NCBI GenBank assembly: GCA_963808725.1
Contig: CAWEGO010000002.1
Span: 2,108,001-2,172,000 of the forward strand
From: JAHFUA01 sp963808725
GTDB taxonomy: Bacteria; Acidobacteriota; Terriglobia; Terriglobales; Acidobacteriaceae
Length of the DNA: 64,000 bases
Direction: 5' to 3'
Under the pieces are notes generated by a model. It was not told the DNA's origin. It made no database searches and saw only the letters and a list, made by a program, of their open reading frames with translations. A program made the translations under genes and the position numbers. Positions 53,087 to 60,679 of the stretch are shown here, piece by piece (the stretch's first letter is position 1; every line of letters begins with the position of its first letter).

Positions 53087-53737
53087 GGTTCTCAGCACCA
53101 GCGACGCACAGCTCTTCGCCGACGCTTCCTGTTCGACGACCACCAGCGCAGTGGCCGTGTTCTCCACCGCGCGGCGGAAGCGGAACCACGAGGTCAGCGG
53201 GACGCGGCGCGCGATCGCGGGCGGGATGTCGCCCAAGTCCATCACTACCAAACCGAATCCTCCGGCTTGCAGCAGCAGGTCGGCGGCACGCAGAGCTAGC
53301 TCGACGCGGGAAAACGTTTCACGTTTCACGTTTCGCGTTTCAAGTCGCCTACGTGAAACTTGAAACTTGAAACTTGAAACTTCCGCGCCCCTTACCCACA
53401 GCACCCGCTGGAGGTCCACGCCGGCGACGGCGGCGGAGTGGGGATCGAAGGCGTCGCTGGCGTCCACCAGCGCGCAGACCTCCTCGCGCGCCGTCGCCTG
53501 GGCCATCAGCGCGAGCAGGAGGCTGGTGCGGCCCGACGAGGCCGGCCCGAAGATCTCGGTCAGGCCGCTGCGGGGCACGCCTCCGGTGAGTTCGTCCACC
53601 TGCGGGATGCCGGTGGGGATGGTCTCGGGCTGCGGACGTACTCCCAGCCGCGACGCCGGGACCACTCCCTCGATCCCGGCCAGGGCGCGCCGGCCGATAG
53701 CCGGGGAAAGGAATACGCGCAGCGCGGACGCCATCAT
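52910..53737 (-). CDS. imuA: ImuA, RecA-like mutasome protein
   Basis: 275 residues. RecA-like fold: GIPQVDELTGGVPRSGLTEI and a P-loop-like GPASSGRTS at 64-72 (Gly-Arg replaces the usual Gly-Lys, so ATP binding may be weak). With ImuB and DnaE2 it makes the SOS mutasome; ATG at 53737 or 53734. Two in-frame repeats: 53314-53383 (residues SSFKFQVSRRRLETRNVK) and arm 2 at 53054-53086 (TEQSALSSQQSAK). The stop codon itself is in a repeat. No clear LexA box upstream; AGCGAA occurs twice near 53800-53820. Confidence 0.87.
   Translation of the reverse strand: MMASALRVFLSPAIGRRALAGIEGVVPASRLGVRPQPETIPTGIPQVDELTGGVPRSGLTEIFGPASSGRTSLLLALMAQATAREEVCALVDASDAFDPHSAAVAGVDLQRVLWVRGAEVSSFKFQVSRRRLETRNVKRETFSRVELALRAADLLLQAGGFGLVVMDLGDIPPAIARRVPLTSWFRFRRAVENTATALVVVEQEASAKSCASLVLRTEQSALSSQQSAKAGSKPSHARLLHGIQIEVEVLNSRMLQRKPSRAATTTFESRSSWFG
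53314..53383. repeat. In-frame heptamer repeat in imuA
   Basis: ACGTTTC ACGTTTC ACGTTTC GCGTTTC A, then GTGAAAC TTGAAAC TTGAAAC TTGAAAC TT as the inverted half, about 10 bp between. A perfect example of the two-arm structure. Confidence 0.85.
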
Positions 53738-54015
53738 GGGATACCTCGCGAACTGGGATCGAAACGGGCGAGCGGAACTACGGGGTTTCTGTGTGCGGTA
53801 GTTTCGCTTTTTATTCGCTCACTGCAGAGAGGATCTTGAACCTCGGACGGCGGGTTGTCAAGTTGAGGCGTTGAGCGGCCGTGAGCGAGCCTGAGTGCAG
53901 CGAAAGCGAATGGGAGCCGCTGCCAAAATCCTGAGCGAAGCGAAGGGACCTCTCTGGGAACAGCGCCGAATGAGACGCGGCGCGCCTTTGTTATAATCCG
54001 AGCGTCCTCACCGGT
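53738..54015. other. Region upstream of imuA and the tRNA gene
   Basis: 278 bp with a TGAGCGAAGCGAAGGGACC repeat copy near 53932 and the tRNA promoter at its right end. imuA transcription must start here on the other strand. No gene recognised. Confidence 0.4.
53971..53997 (+). promoter_or_regulatory. Promoter of tRNA-Glu
   Basis: TATAAT at 53992-53997, 18 nt before the tRNA's first base. TGAGAC at 53971 is a weak -35 with 15-bp spacing. Confidence 0.5.
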
Positions 54016-54090
54016 GGCGCTATCGTCTAGGGGTTAGGACGGAAGATTCTCAATCTTCAAACCCGGGTTCGATTCCCGGTAGCGCTACCA
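54016..54090 (+). tRNA. tRNA-Glu (anticodon CTC)
   Basis: 75 nt including the encoded CCA. Acceptor GGCGCTA/TAGCGCT with a G-U first pair, D arm GTCT...GGAC, anticodon arm GAAGA-TTCTCAA-TCTTC (anticodon CTC, reading GAG), T arm CCGGG-TTCGATT-CCCGG. Its 3' 45 nt (54043-54087) are repeated at 55169-55213, so the gene served as an integration site. Confidence 0.95.
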
Positions 54091-54626
54091 GCTATCATCC
54101 GCTAAGCCGCTTAATTTCAGCGGCTTTTCTTTTTGCTCCAAAACGGCGCTGGCGCTCGCTTGCGGCCTTTAGCGCGAATCGTGGTACACAAAATGGTATA
54201 CATCCCCCCCAGCTCCTGGGTTCGCCCCGTGAGTTCTCCCCATCCCCCCGCGGCTTCGGTTGTGGCTCCCCAGTCAGGTGCGCCGTGCGATGCAAGAGTG
54301 CGGAGCGTGGGGCAGAGCACAATTAGTTCACTTAGTTATCGGCCTGGAAGAGTGCGGAGCAAAACGCCCTCGGAAGCAAGTCCGCATTCGCACCGCGCTG
54401 GAAATTTGCCCCCTGAGAAAGTGGAAGAATTTCAGGTTTGGCAACGGGGGTAGCAACGGGGGCGGTTCAAAAAAGTGCTCCTAGGCTTCCACCGCTCCAC
54501 ATGATTCTGGCGCACCGCCGGGATGCGGGCCGCGAGTTGTCCGTGATGGCCGTCCGCAGCGCTGGCATCGACGCCTTTCCCGCTTCGCCATGCAACCAAA
54601 TCGGGCAGGGGAGGCCGCCCCACTAA
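54091..54626. other. Degenerate part of the tRNA-linked island
   Basis: After the tRNA terminator, GTGGTACACAAAATGGTATACA begins at 54181; a variant lies at 55099-55121. The ORFs between are short and unrecognised. No integrase is left. Confidence 0.45.
54104..54135 (+). terminator. Rho-independent terminator after tRNA-Glu
   Basis: AAGCCGCT (54104-54111) and AGCGGCTT (54119-54126) form an 8-bp stem, followed by TTCTTTTT. Confidence 0.8.
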
Positions 54627-54917
54627 CTACACGTAGTTGGCGTTGAATGGGGATACAACCCACTGAAACGGGACATTTGCAGACTGCCCTGGAGACAGTC
54701 GGGCATCCCACGTGCCGCCCATAAAGGCGTTCTGCGCATGTACATCCACATTTCGGCCGCCCGTATTCGTAAACTGCCACGAGGTAGTGTATTCAGTAGA
54801 TATATCTCCGCAAGCATTACCCGAGCATGCGAGCGAGGCGGCGGCTACCGCTCCAAACCGATGAGGCTCGGTAGCATAATCAGCTGCCTTTTTCTTGGGA
54901 GCAGGAGTTTCACTCAT
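54627..54917 (-). CDS. Hypothetical protein in the tRNA-linked island
   Basis: 96 residues, ATG with GGAGG 11 nt upstream. A short Lys/Ala-rich start, then AAAASLACSGNACGDISTEY-like small-residue and beta-rich sequence (TTSWQFTNTGGRNVDVHAQN, SPGQSANVPFQWVV). It is not recognised. Two Cys residues could form a disulfide. It looks coding rather than chance, and is the only probable gene left in the island. Confidence 0.5.
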   Translation of the reverse strand: MSETPAPKKKAADYATEPHRFGAVAAASLACSGNACGDISTEYTTSWQFTNTGGRNVDVHAQNAFMGGTWDARLSPGQSANVPFQWVVSPFNANYV

Positions 54918-55168
54918 GGAATCTATAGCCTCCGATTCGAATTGTTATTTCTGTCGAAGCGACTGCGGGACCGCAGGGTATGTAAAATGGTCGGCCCTGT
55001 CAAGTAGTGATTCTGCTAATTGCTGTTCACACAAGCGCGACCCGGTTGATTGAACGGATAGAGTGTGAAGCGGTCCAATAGGGCCGATTTCGAGCTTCGT
55101 GGTACACAAGGTGGTACACAGATTGGTCGAAACAGGCCGTAACTCACTGACGGTGTTAGCTGGGTAGC

Positions 55169-55213
55169 AAGATTCTCAATCTTCAAACCCGGGTTCGATT
55201 CCCGGTAGCGCTA
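55169..55213 (+). repeat. tRNA-Glu 3' copy (att-like site)
   Basis: 45 nt identical to tRNA-Glu 54043-54087, from inside the anticodon stem to the discriminator. The CCA is replaced by TCA. Typical footprint of tyrosine-recombinase integration into a tRNA 3' end. Confidence 0.85.
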
Positions 55214-55290
55214 TCAATTTGGCCTGAGGTCCCTCGCTACGCTCGGGATTTCGGCAGCGGTCTCCCGCTTCGCTCACGCCCGCTCAACGC

Positions 55291-55320
55291 CTTCAAGTTC
55301 GATTCCCGGTAGCGCTACCA
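55291..55320 (+). repeat. Second tRNA-Glu 3' fragment with a 6-nt deletion
   Basis: CTTCAA joined directly to GTTCGATTCCCGG and on to the encoded CCA; the original has ACCCGG between. Confidence 0.75.
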
Positions 55321-55434
55321 ACCTGGTTTTAGGTCCTCAGGATTTTGCCGTTGGGCCACCCTAGGGCCCTGATCTAATTCCTGCGCCTTACCCCGCCGTC
55401 GTGCTGCACGGGTTCCCCAGGAACCAGCGCTACA

Positions 55435-55653
55435 ATGGAAACCGTGAAACACTACACCATCAAACGGATTCAGGACGGCACCATGTTCACCTGCGTACAT
55501 TGTGAACATCACGTCACCACATTGGACTTCCACCGAGCGGCTGGAAACCTGCGCACCCAAGCGGCGACAGCCATCAACATGCACGCCGCCACCGTACATG
55601 GCCAGCCCATGGTGGTCTCGGCGCCCGATTTGCAGCAGCGTGTCTGGCGGTAA
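55435..55653 (+). CDS. Small hypothetical protein, possible zinc finger
   Basis: 72 residues. CVHCEHH (residues 20-26) and later His residues could bind one zinc. The ATG is overlapped by a TACAAT box (55431-55436). It is not recognised. It stands alone between the island and the liv operon. Confidence 0.45.
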   Translation: METVKHYTIKRIQDGTMFTCVHCEHHVTTLDFHRAAGNLRTQAATAINMHAATVHGQPMVVSAPDLQQRVWR

Positions 55654-55740
55654 CTGAATCCGGTAGCACCGCCCCCAGACCCTCCTTTTTGGCGGCTGCG
55701 TTTACAACTCCAAGAAAATCCAACCGCTACACCTCGGCTC

Positions 55741-55760
55741 CGGGCGCTATAATGCGCCCG
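55741..55760. promoter_or_regulatory. -10 box inside a 7-bp perfect palindrome
   Basis: CGGGCGC TATAAT GCGCCCG. It lies 168 nt upstream of the liv operon's first gene. If the TATAAT is used, a protein bound to the palindrome would block it. Only the sequence is seen. Confidence 0.4.
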
Positions 55761-55928
55761 CAGGCAATTCGAGCCTGCCTATCATCCCATCGGCGGCGCG
55801 GGTTCCCAGGGCGGGAATTCTTATCGTTTACCGTGAAGCCGCCGGACTTGCACGAAAAGCGCTTGTGAACAAGGAGTGTCGGGTCCGGACCTCAAACAAG
55901 AATCCAATCTCAACCACATGAGGGAACA

Positions 55929-57218
55929 ATGAAAACGCATTTCTCGCATGCTTACAAGGTCATGGTTGTGGCGGCCTGCGTCGCAATTTTGCTGGCGTCT
56001 GCCGCCGCGCAGGAAAAACCCGTCAAGATCGGCGTGGTGACATTCTTATCGGGCGCAGCCGCGGCGCCCTTCGGTGTGCCGGCCAAGAATGCGGCGGATT
56101 TGGTGGCCGAGGCTGCCAATGCCGGCAAGTTGCCCGCGCCTTACACTACCAAAGGCGTGGGAGGCGCGGTAATCGAACTGACCTTCCTGGACGAAGCCGG
56201 CGGCACCACCAAGCAGGTAACCGAATACCGCAATCTGGTGCAGCGCGACGTGGACCTGGTGATCGGATACATCTCCAGCGGCGACTGCCTGGCCATCGCT
56301 CCCCTGGCCGAGGAACTCAAGAAACTGACCGTGTTCTTCGATTGCGGCACGCCGCGCATCTTCGAGGATGCCAGTTACAAGTATGTCTTTCGCACCGGGG
56401 CCATGGCTACCATGGACAATGTTGCGGCGGCGATGTATATGACCCAAGCCAAGCCCAATCTCAAGAAGATCGCCGGCATCAACCAGAACTACGCCTGGGG
56501 TCAGGATTCGTGGAACGACTTTGAGGCCTCGATGAAGGCTCTGAAGCCCGGAGTCGAAGTGGCCACGGCGCAGTGGCCGCAGTTTCTGTCTGGGCAATAC
56601 GGAGCAGAGATCTCCGCTCTGCTTGCGAGTGGCGCCGACGTGGTGCATTCCAGCTTCTGGGGCGGGGACATGGAGGCATTCATCTTACAAGCGGCACCGC
56701 GCGGCCTGTTCACCAGGAGCACGGTGCTGCTGACCTGCGGCGAGACGGCGGTGCAGAAGCTCGGCGGCCAGATCCCGGATGGCACCATCATCGGGGCCCG
56801 CGGTCCTTTCGACATGTTCGCGCCCGACACGGCGCTTAACCGCTGGTTCCGCAAGGCCTATCAGGATAAATACGGAGTTCCGCCCAGCTATCCGGCTTAC
56901 AAGATGGCGCAGGCGATCCTGGGGGTGAAGTCGGCTTACGAGAAAGCGCGGGCGGCCAACAAGGGTAAGGCGCCCAACCAGGACCAGGTCATCGCGGCCT
57001 TCGAGAACCTGACTTTTGAGGGGCCGGGCGGCAAGGTCCAGATGGCCACCGGCAAGGGCCATCAAGCAGTCCAGGGGACGGCCTACGGCACGGTCAAGCA
57101 TGAGAAAGGCCAGGTTACGCTGGTGGACGTCAAGACCTATCCGGCGGACAAGGTCACGCCTCCGGACGGGGTGAAGAGCGAAGCCTGGATCAAAGCCGGA
57201 TTCAAGAAACCCAGCTAG
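55929..57218 (+). CDS. livK: ABC transporter substrate-binding protein, branched-chain amino-acid type
   Basis: 429 residues. Signal peptide of about 26 residues (cleavage near SAAA-QE), then the periplasmic binding fold: KIGVVTFLSGAAAAPFGVPA, TKQVTEYRNLVQRDVDLVIG and KKIAGINQNYAWGQDSWNDF. The LivK family binds Leu/Ile/Val, but members also bind amides, urea and aromatic acids. GAGGGAAC precedes the ATG. First of livK-H-M-G-F-adh. Ligand not determinable. Confidence 0.9.
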   Translation: MKTHFSHAYKVMVVAACVAILLASAAAQEKPVKIGVVTFLSGAAAAPFGVPAKNAADLVAEAANAGKLPAPYTTKGVGGAVIELTFLDEAGGTTKQVTEYRNLVQRDVDLVIGYISSGDCLAIAPLAEELKKLTVFFDCGTPRIFEDASYKYVFRTGAMATMDNVAAAMYMTQAKPNLKKIAGINQNYAWGQDSWNDFEASMKALKPGVEVATAQWPQFLSGQYGAEISALLASGADVVHSSFWGGDMEAFILQAAPRGLFTRSTVLLTCGETAVQKLGGQIPDGTIIGARGPFDMFAPDTALNRWFRKAYQDKYGVPPSYPAYKMAQAILGVKSAYEKARAANKGKAPNQDQVIAAFENLTFEGPGGKVQMATGKGHQAVQGTAYGTVKHEKGQVTLVDVKTYPADKVTPPDGVKSEAWIKAGFKKPS

Positions 57219-57240
57219 GCATCGCAAGCGTAACTTCTTT

Positions 57241-57313
57241 ACCGCGGATCAACGCGGATGAACCCGGATTGAAAGAGGCTACAAATCCGCGGTGATCCGT
57301 GTTCATCCGCGGC
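57241..57313. repeat. CGGAT-family palindrome between livK and livH
   Basis: GCGGATCAA CGCGGATGAA CCCGGATTGA then ATCCGCGGTGATCCGTGTTCATCCGCGG as the inverted half. It lies 22 nt after the livK stop. Confidence 0.75.
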
Positions 57314-57362
57314 GAATGAAGTTACGCTCTCTACGCGACCTGACGGCACACGGGAGTGGCTG

Positions 57363-58259
57363 ATGCGCGAATTGCTGGCGCTGCTGGTTGACGGGATCAT
57401 CTACTCGTCATGGCTCTTCGTCATCGCGCTGGGTCTCACCCTGATCTATGGGGTGATGAAGATCCTCAACATGGCGCACGGGAGCCTGTACGCTTTGGGT
57501 GCGTACATGGCGGCCACGCTGGTGGGATACTGGCTGGGACACGGCCACGCGCCGCTCGCCAGCTACGCTATGCTCCTGCTGGCGGCGGTGATCGTCGGGC
57601 TGGTCGCCGGCCCGCTGATCGAGCGCGGCTTGCTGCGCTTCATGTACGGCCGGGATGAGATCGTCCTGCTGCTGGTCACCTACGCCTTGTTCCTCATCCT
57701 GGAGGATGTGATCAAGCTGATCTGGGGCGTGGAGGCGTACTACGTTTCCGAGCCCTACGGCATGCTGGGGAACGTTGAATTCGCGGGATTGATCTATCCC
57801 GTGTACAACGTGGTTCTGATCGTGGTGTCGCTGGTGGCGGGAGCGGCGCTCGCCGCTGTCCTGCGGTACACGCATCACGGCAAGCTGCTTTCGGCGGTGA
57901 TCCACGATCGCGAGATCAGCATGGCCATGGGCATCAACGTATCCCGCTTTTACCTGGTGACGTTTACCATCGGCACCATGCTGGCCGCCGTCGGCGGCGC
58001 GCTCACCGCGCCCACGGTCTCGGTAGTACCGGGCATGGGCGTGCAGGTGATCGTGCTGGCCTTTGCGGTGGTGGTGGTGGGAGGCCTGGGCAGCCTGCCG
58101 GGCGCGGCTTTGGGGGCGCTGATTGTGGGGCTGGTGCGCTCGGCGGCGGTGCACTATCTGCCGCAGGTAGAGCTGTTCAGCATTTATGGAGTGATGGCCC
58201 TGGTACTCATCTTCCGTCCCAAAGGCCTGTTTGCCGGCCCCGAGGTCCGCAAGATATGA
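57363..58259 (+). CDS. livH: Branched-chain amino-acid ABC transporter permease LivH
   Basis: 298 residues, eight hydrophobic segments. ALGLTLIYGVMKILNMAHGS at the N-terminus and the VVGGLGSLPGAALGALIVG segment near 233-252 are the LivH marks. It overlaps livM by 4 nt. Confidence 0.93.
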   Translation: MRELLALLVDGIIYSSWLFVIALGLTLIYGVMKILNMAHGSLYALGAYMAATLVGYWLGHGHAPLASYAMLLLAAVIVGLVAGPLIERGLLRFMYGRDEIVLLLVTYALFLILEDVIKLIWGVEAYYVSEPYGMLGNVEFAGLIYPVYNVVLIVVSLVAGAALAAVLRYTHHGKLLSAVIHDREISMAMGINVSRFYLVTFTIGTMLAAVGGALTAPTVSVVPGMGVQVIVLAFAVVVVGGLGSLPGAALGALIVGLVRSAAVHYLPQVELFSIYGVMALVLIFRPKGLFAGPEVRKI

Positions 58260-59200
58260 AGCGCACCGATCACACACTGCTGGTGCTGGTCGCTGCCTTA
58301 TTTGCCCTGCTGGTGATTGGGCTGCTTCTCCCCAAGTGGCTTTTCCTTTTTACCCTGTCGCTGGGGAAAGGGCTGGTGGTTCTGGGCTTGATGCTGTTGC
58401 TGCGTACCGGACTGGTTTCCTTCGGGCAAGGCCTTTTCTATTGCCTGGGGGCGTACGCCGTGGGCAGCCTAGGACAGTTCTTCGGGATCAGAGACGCGCT
58501 GCTATTACTGCTGACAGGGATGGTGGTCGGAAGCGTGATTGCGTTCCTCCTGGGCTTTCTGATGGCCAAGTACCGCGACATTTTCTTCGCCATGCTGAGC
58601 CTGGCGTTTTCCATGATCCTGTACGGGCTGCTGGTGCGGACGGCAGCCCTGGGCAGCACCGACGGATTTAACGTTCCGCCGCCCACCCTGTTTGGACGGC
58701 CCATCGGCGGCGAAGAACATCAATACGTGCTGTTCTCGCTGGCCTGCGTGCTCGCCTTCGTGGCCGCGCTGCTGATGCACGCTTATTTCGAAACTCCCCT
58801 GGGACGGCTCTCGCCGGCTATACGCGACAACGAGATTCGCGTGGAATACATGGGGGCGTCGGTCCGCCATGCAATCCACGTGAAGTACGTGATCGCCGGA
58901 GCGCTGGCCGGACTGGGTGGCGCCCTGACCGCCATGACCGTGGGCCACATCGATCCCGACCTGGCCTATTGGACGACCTCGGGCGAATTCATCTTTGTGG
59001 CCATTCTGAGCGGGACCGGAAGCGTGATCGCGCCCTTCCTGGGAGCGTTCGTCTTCGAGATCATTCGCACTTACGCCTACCAGTATTCCCCCAACACCTG
59101 GCAACTGGTGGTGGGGAGCGCGCTGCTGATCGTGATCGTATTTCTTCCCGCTGGGCTGTGGTCGGTGTTCGGGCATCTGCGCCGCCGAGGTTCACCATGA
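58256..59200 (+). CDS. livM: Branched-chain amino-acid ABC transporter permease LivM
   Basis: 314 residues, about nine hydrophobic segments. RTGLVSFGQGLFYCLGAYAV and the loop SPAIRDNEIRVEYMGASVRH with VAILSGTGSVIAPFLGAFVF fit LivM. ATGA overlaps on both sides. Confidence 0.92.
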   Translation: MKRTDHTLLVLVAALFALLVIGLLLPKWLFLFTLSLGKGLVVLGLMLLLRTGLVSFGQGLFYCLGAYAVGSLGQFFGIRDALLLLLTGMVVGSVIAFLLGFLMAKYRDIFFAMLSLAFSMILYGLLVRTAALGSTDGFNVPPPTLFGRPIGGEEHQYVLFSLACVLAFVAALLMHAYFETPLGRLSPAIRDNEIRVEYMGASVRHAIHVKYVIAGALAGLGGALTAMTVGHIDPDLAYWTTSGEFIFVAILSGTGSVIAPFLGAFVFEIIRTYAYQYSPNTWQLVVGSALLIVIVFLPAGLWSVFGHLRRRGSP

Positions 59201-60003
59201 CGCCCATCCTCGATACCCGAGGGCTGTGCAAGAAGTTCGGCGCGGTGACCGCGGCCTGGGGAATCTCCATTGCCGTCGAGCCGGACACGGTGGTGGGGCT
59301 GATCGGGACCAACGGCGCCGGCAAGACCACCTTCGTCAATATGGTTACCGGCTACCTCAAGCCGGACGCGGGCATCATCAGCTTCAAAGGGCGGGACGTG
59401 ACCGCCCTGCATCCGCGCCAGATCACGCAGTTGGGAATCTGCCGCTCCTTCCAGATTCCGCAGCTCTATGACTCGCTGACCGTGGTGGAAAACGTGATCG
59501 TGGCTCTCGGCATCGTGTTGCGCAACAGCAAGCCGCGGCGGTTGGCGCGCACTCCCAAGATCGTTCCCGGCCACGGAACCACGCTGATGGCGGCAGCGGA
59601 AACGATGCTCGAGCGCTTCGGGCTCGCCCAGTATCGCAACAGCCCAGCCGGCGTGCTGCCGGAGGGAGTGCGCAAGCTGCTGGACATCGCCGTGGCCCTT
59701 GCAGTGAAGCCCGAGATGCTGATTCTGGATGAACCTACCAGTGGCGTCAGCTCGGATGAAAAGTTCGGCATCATGGACACGGTGATGAACGCGGTCCGCT
59801 CCGAGGGCGTGACCGTGCTCTTCGTCGAGCACGACATGGAGATCGTCAGCCGCTACTCCAAGCGGGTCATCGCTTTTTACGAAGGCCGGGTTCTGGCCGA
59901 CGGCGCTCCCGCTCACGTGCTCGGCAACTCTGATGTGCGCAAGTACGTGGTCGGAGGACAGTTGGCCGTGCGCTCGGAAGCGGAGGACATCGCGCGTGCT
60001 TAA
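59197..60003 (+). CDS. livG: Branched-chain amino-acid ABC transporter ATP-binding protein LivG
   Basis: 268 residues. Walker A GTNGAGKTT near 41-49, the LivG-specific GICRSFQIPQLYD, signature LPEGVRK (degenerate: LSGG is changed), Walker B LILDEPTSGV, H-loop FVEHDME. The ATG overlaps the livM stop; the frame is open earlier but inside livM. Confidence 0.93.
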   Translation: MTPILDTRGLCKKFGAVTAAWGISIAVEPDTVVGLIGTNGAGKTTFVNMVTGYLKPDAGIISFKGRDVTALHPRQITQLGICRSFQIPQLYDSLTVVENVIVALGIVLRNSKPRRLARTPKIVPGHGTTLMAAAETMLERFGLAQYRNSPAGVLPEGVRKLLDIAVALAVKPEMLILDEPTSGVSSDEKFGIMDTVMNAVRSEGVTVLFVEHDMEIVSRYSKRVIAFYEGRVLADGAPAHVLGNSDVRKYVVGGQLAVRSEAEDIARA

Positions 60004-60679
60004 GATCTCCGGTCTCGAGGCGGCGATCCAGGCGGTCACGGTTCTGCGCGACGTGCACCTGGAAATTCCCAGCGGCATCATGGCCGGCCTGATCGGCCGC
60101 AACGGCGCCGGCAAGACCAGCCTGATGCGCAGCATCATGGGCCTGCTGCCGCCACGCCGCGGCTCCGTCGAGTTCAACGGCCTGGACCTGGGAAAAGTTC
60201 CTTCGCATGGCAGAACCCGCGCCGGCATCGGATACATGCCCGAAGACCGGCGCCTCATCCCGGAATTGACCGCGGAAGAAAATATCCTGCTTCCCCTTTG
60301 GGCCATGAATGGCAACGGCTCCGAGGAGAGGCTGAAGAAGATCTACGAACAGATTCCGGAGCTCGTAGCCATGGGGGAACGGAGAGCCCTGCAGCTCTCG
60401 GGAGGACAGCAGAAGCTGGTGGCACTGGGCCGGGCGCTGATGTGCGGCACCCGCCTGCTGCTGCTCGACGAACCCTTCGAGGGCGTCGCTCCCGCGCTGG
60501 CCCAGCGCATTAGCGACGTGATCGCGGGTTTGCGGCAGGAAGGCATGTCGATCCTGATCTCAGAATCCGATCTGCAACACTCCGCCCGCATGCTCGACCG
60601 CGTGTTCCGCATCGAGCGCGGCGAGGTCACGCAACAGGGAACTAATACGACCGCAAAATCTCAAGGAGACCAGTCATGA
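59996..60679 (+). CDS. livF: Branched-chain amino-acid ABC transporter ATP-binding protein LivF
   Basis: 227 residues from a GTG at 59996, overlapping livG by 8 nt. Walker A GRNGAGKTS near 36-44, YMPEDRRLIPELTAEENI, LSGGQQK, Walker B LLLDEPFEG. Partner of LivG. Confidence 0.92.
   Translation: MLKISGLEAAIQAVTVLRDVHLEIPSGIMAGLIGRNGAGKTSLMRSIMGLLPPRRGSVEFNGLDLGKVPSHGRTRAGIGYMPEDRRLIPELTAEENILLPLWAMNGNGSEERLKKIYEQIPELVAMGERRALQLSGGQQKLVALGRALMCGTRLLLLDEPFEGVAPALAQRISDVIAGLRQEGMSILISESDLQHSARMLDRVFRIERGEVTQQGTNTTAKSQGDQS

Larger units (their letters stand above)
54918..55434. other. Intergenic region with two tRNA-Glu 3' fragments
   Basis: Contains the direct-repeat variant at 55099-55121 and the two tRNA fragments at 55169-55213 and 55291-55320. 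No gene recognised. Confidence 0.5.

Noticed and set aside
36181..53383. Regular short direct repeats, CRISPR-like at first sight
   Set aside because: Units are 7-10 nt and contiguous with no unique spacers, and no cas genes are present.
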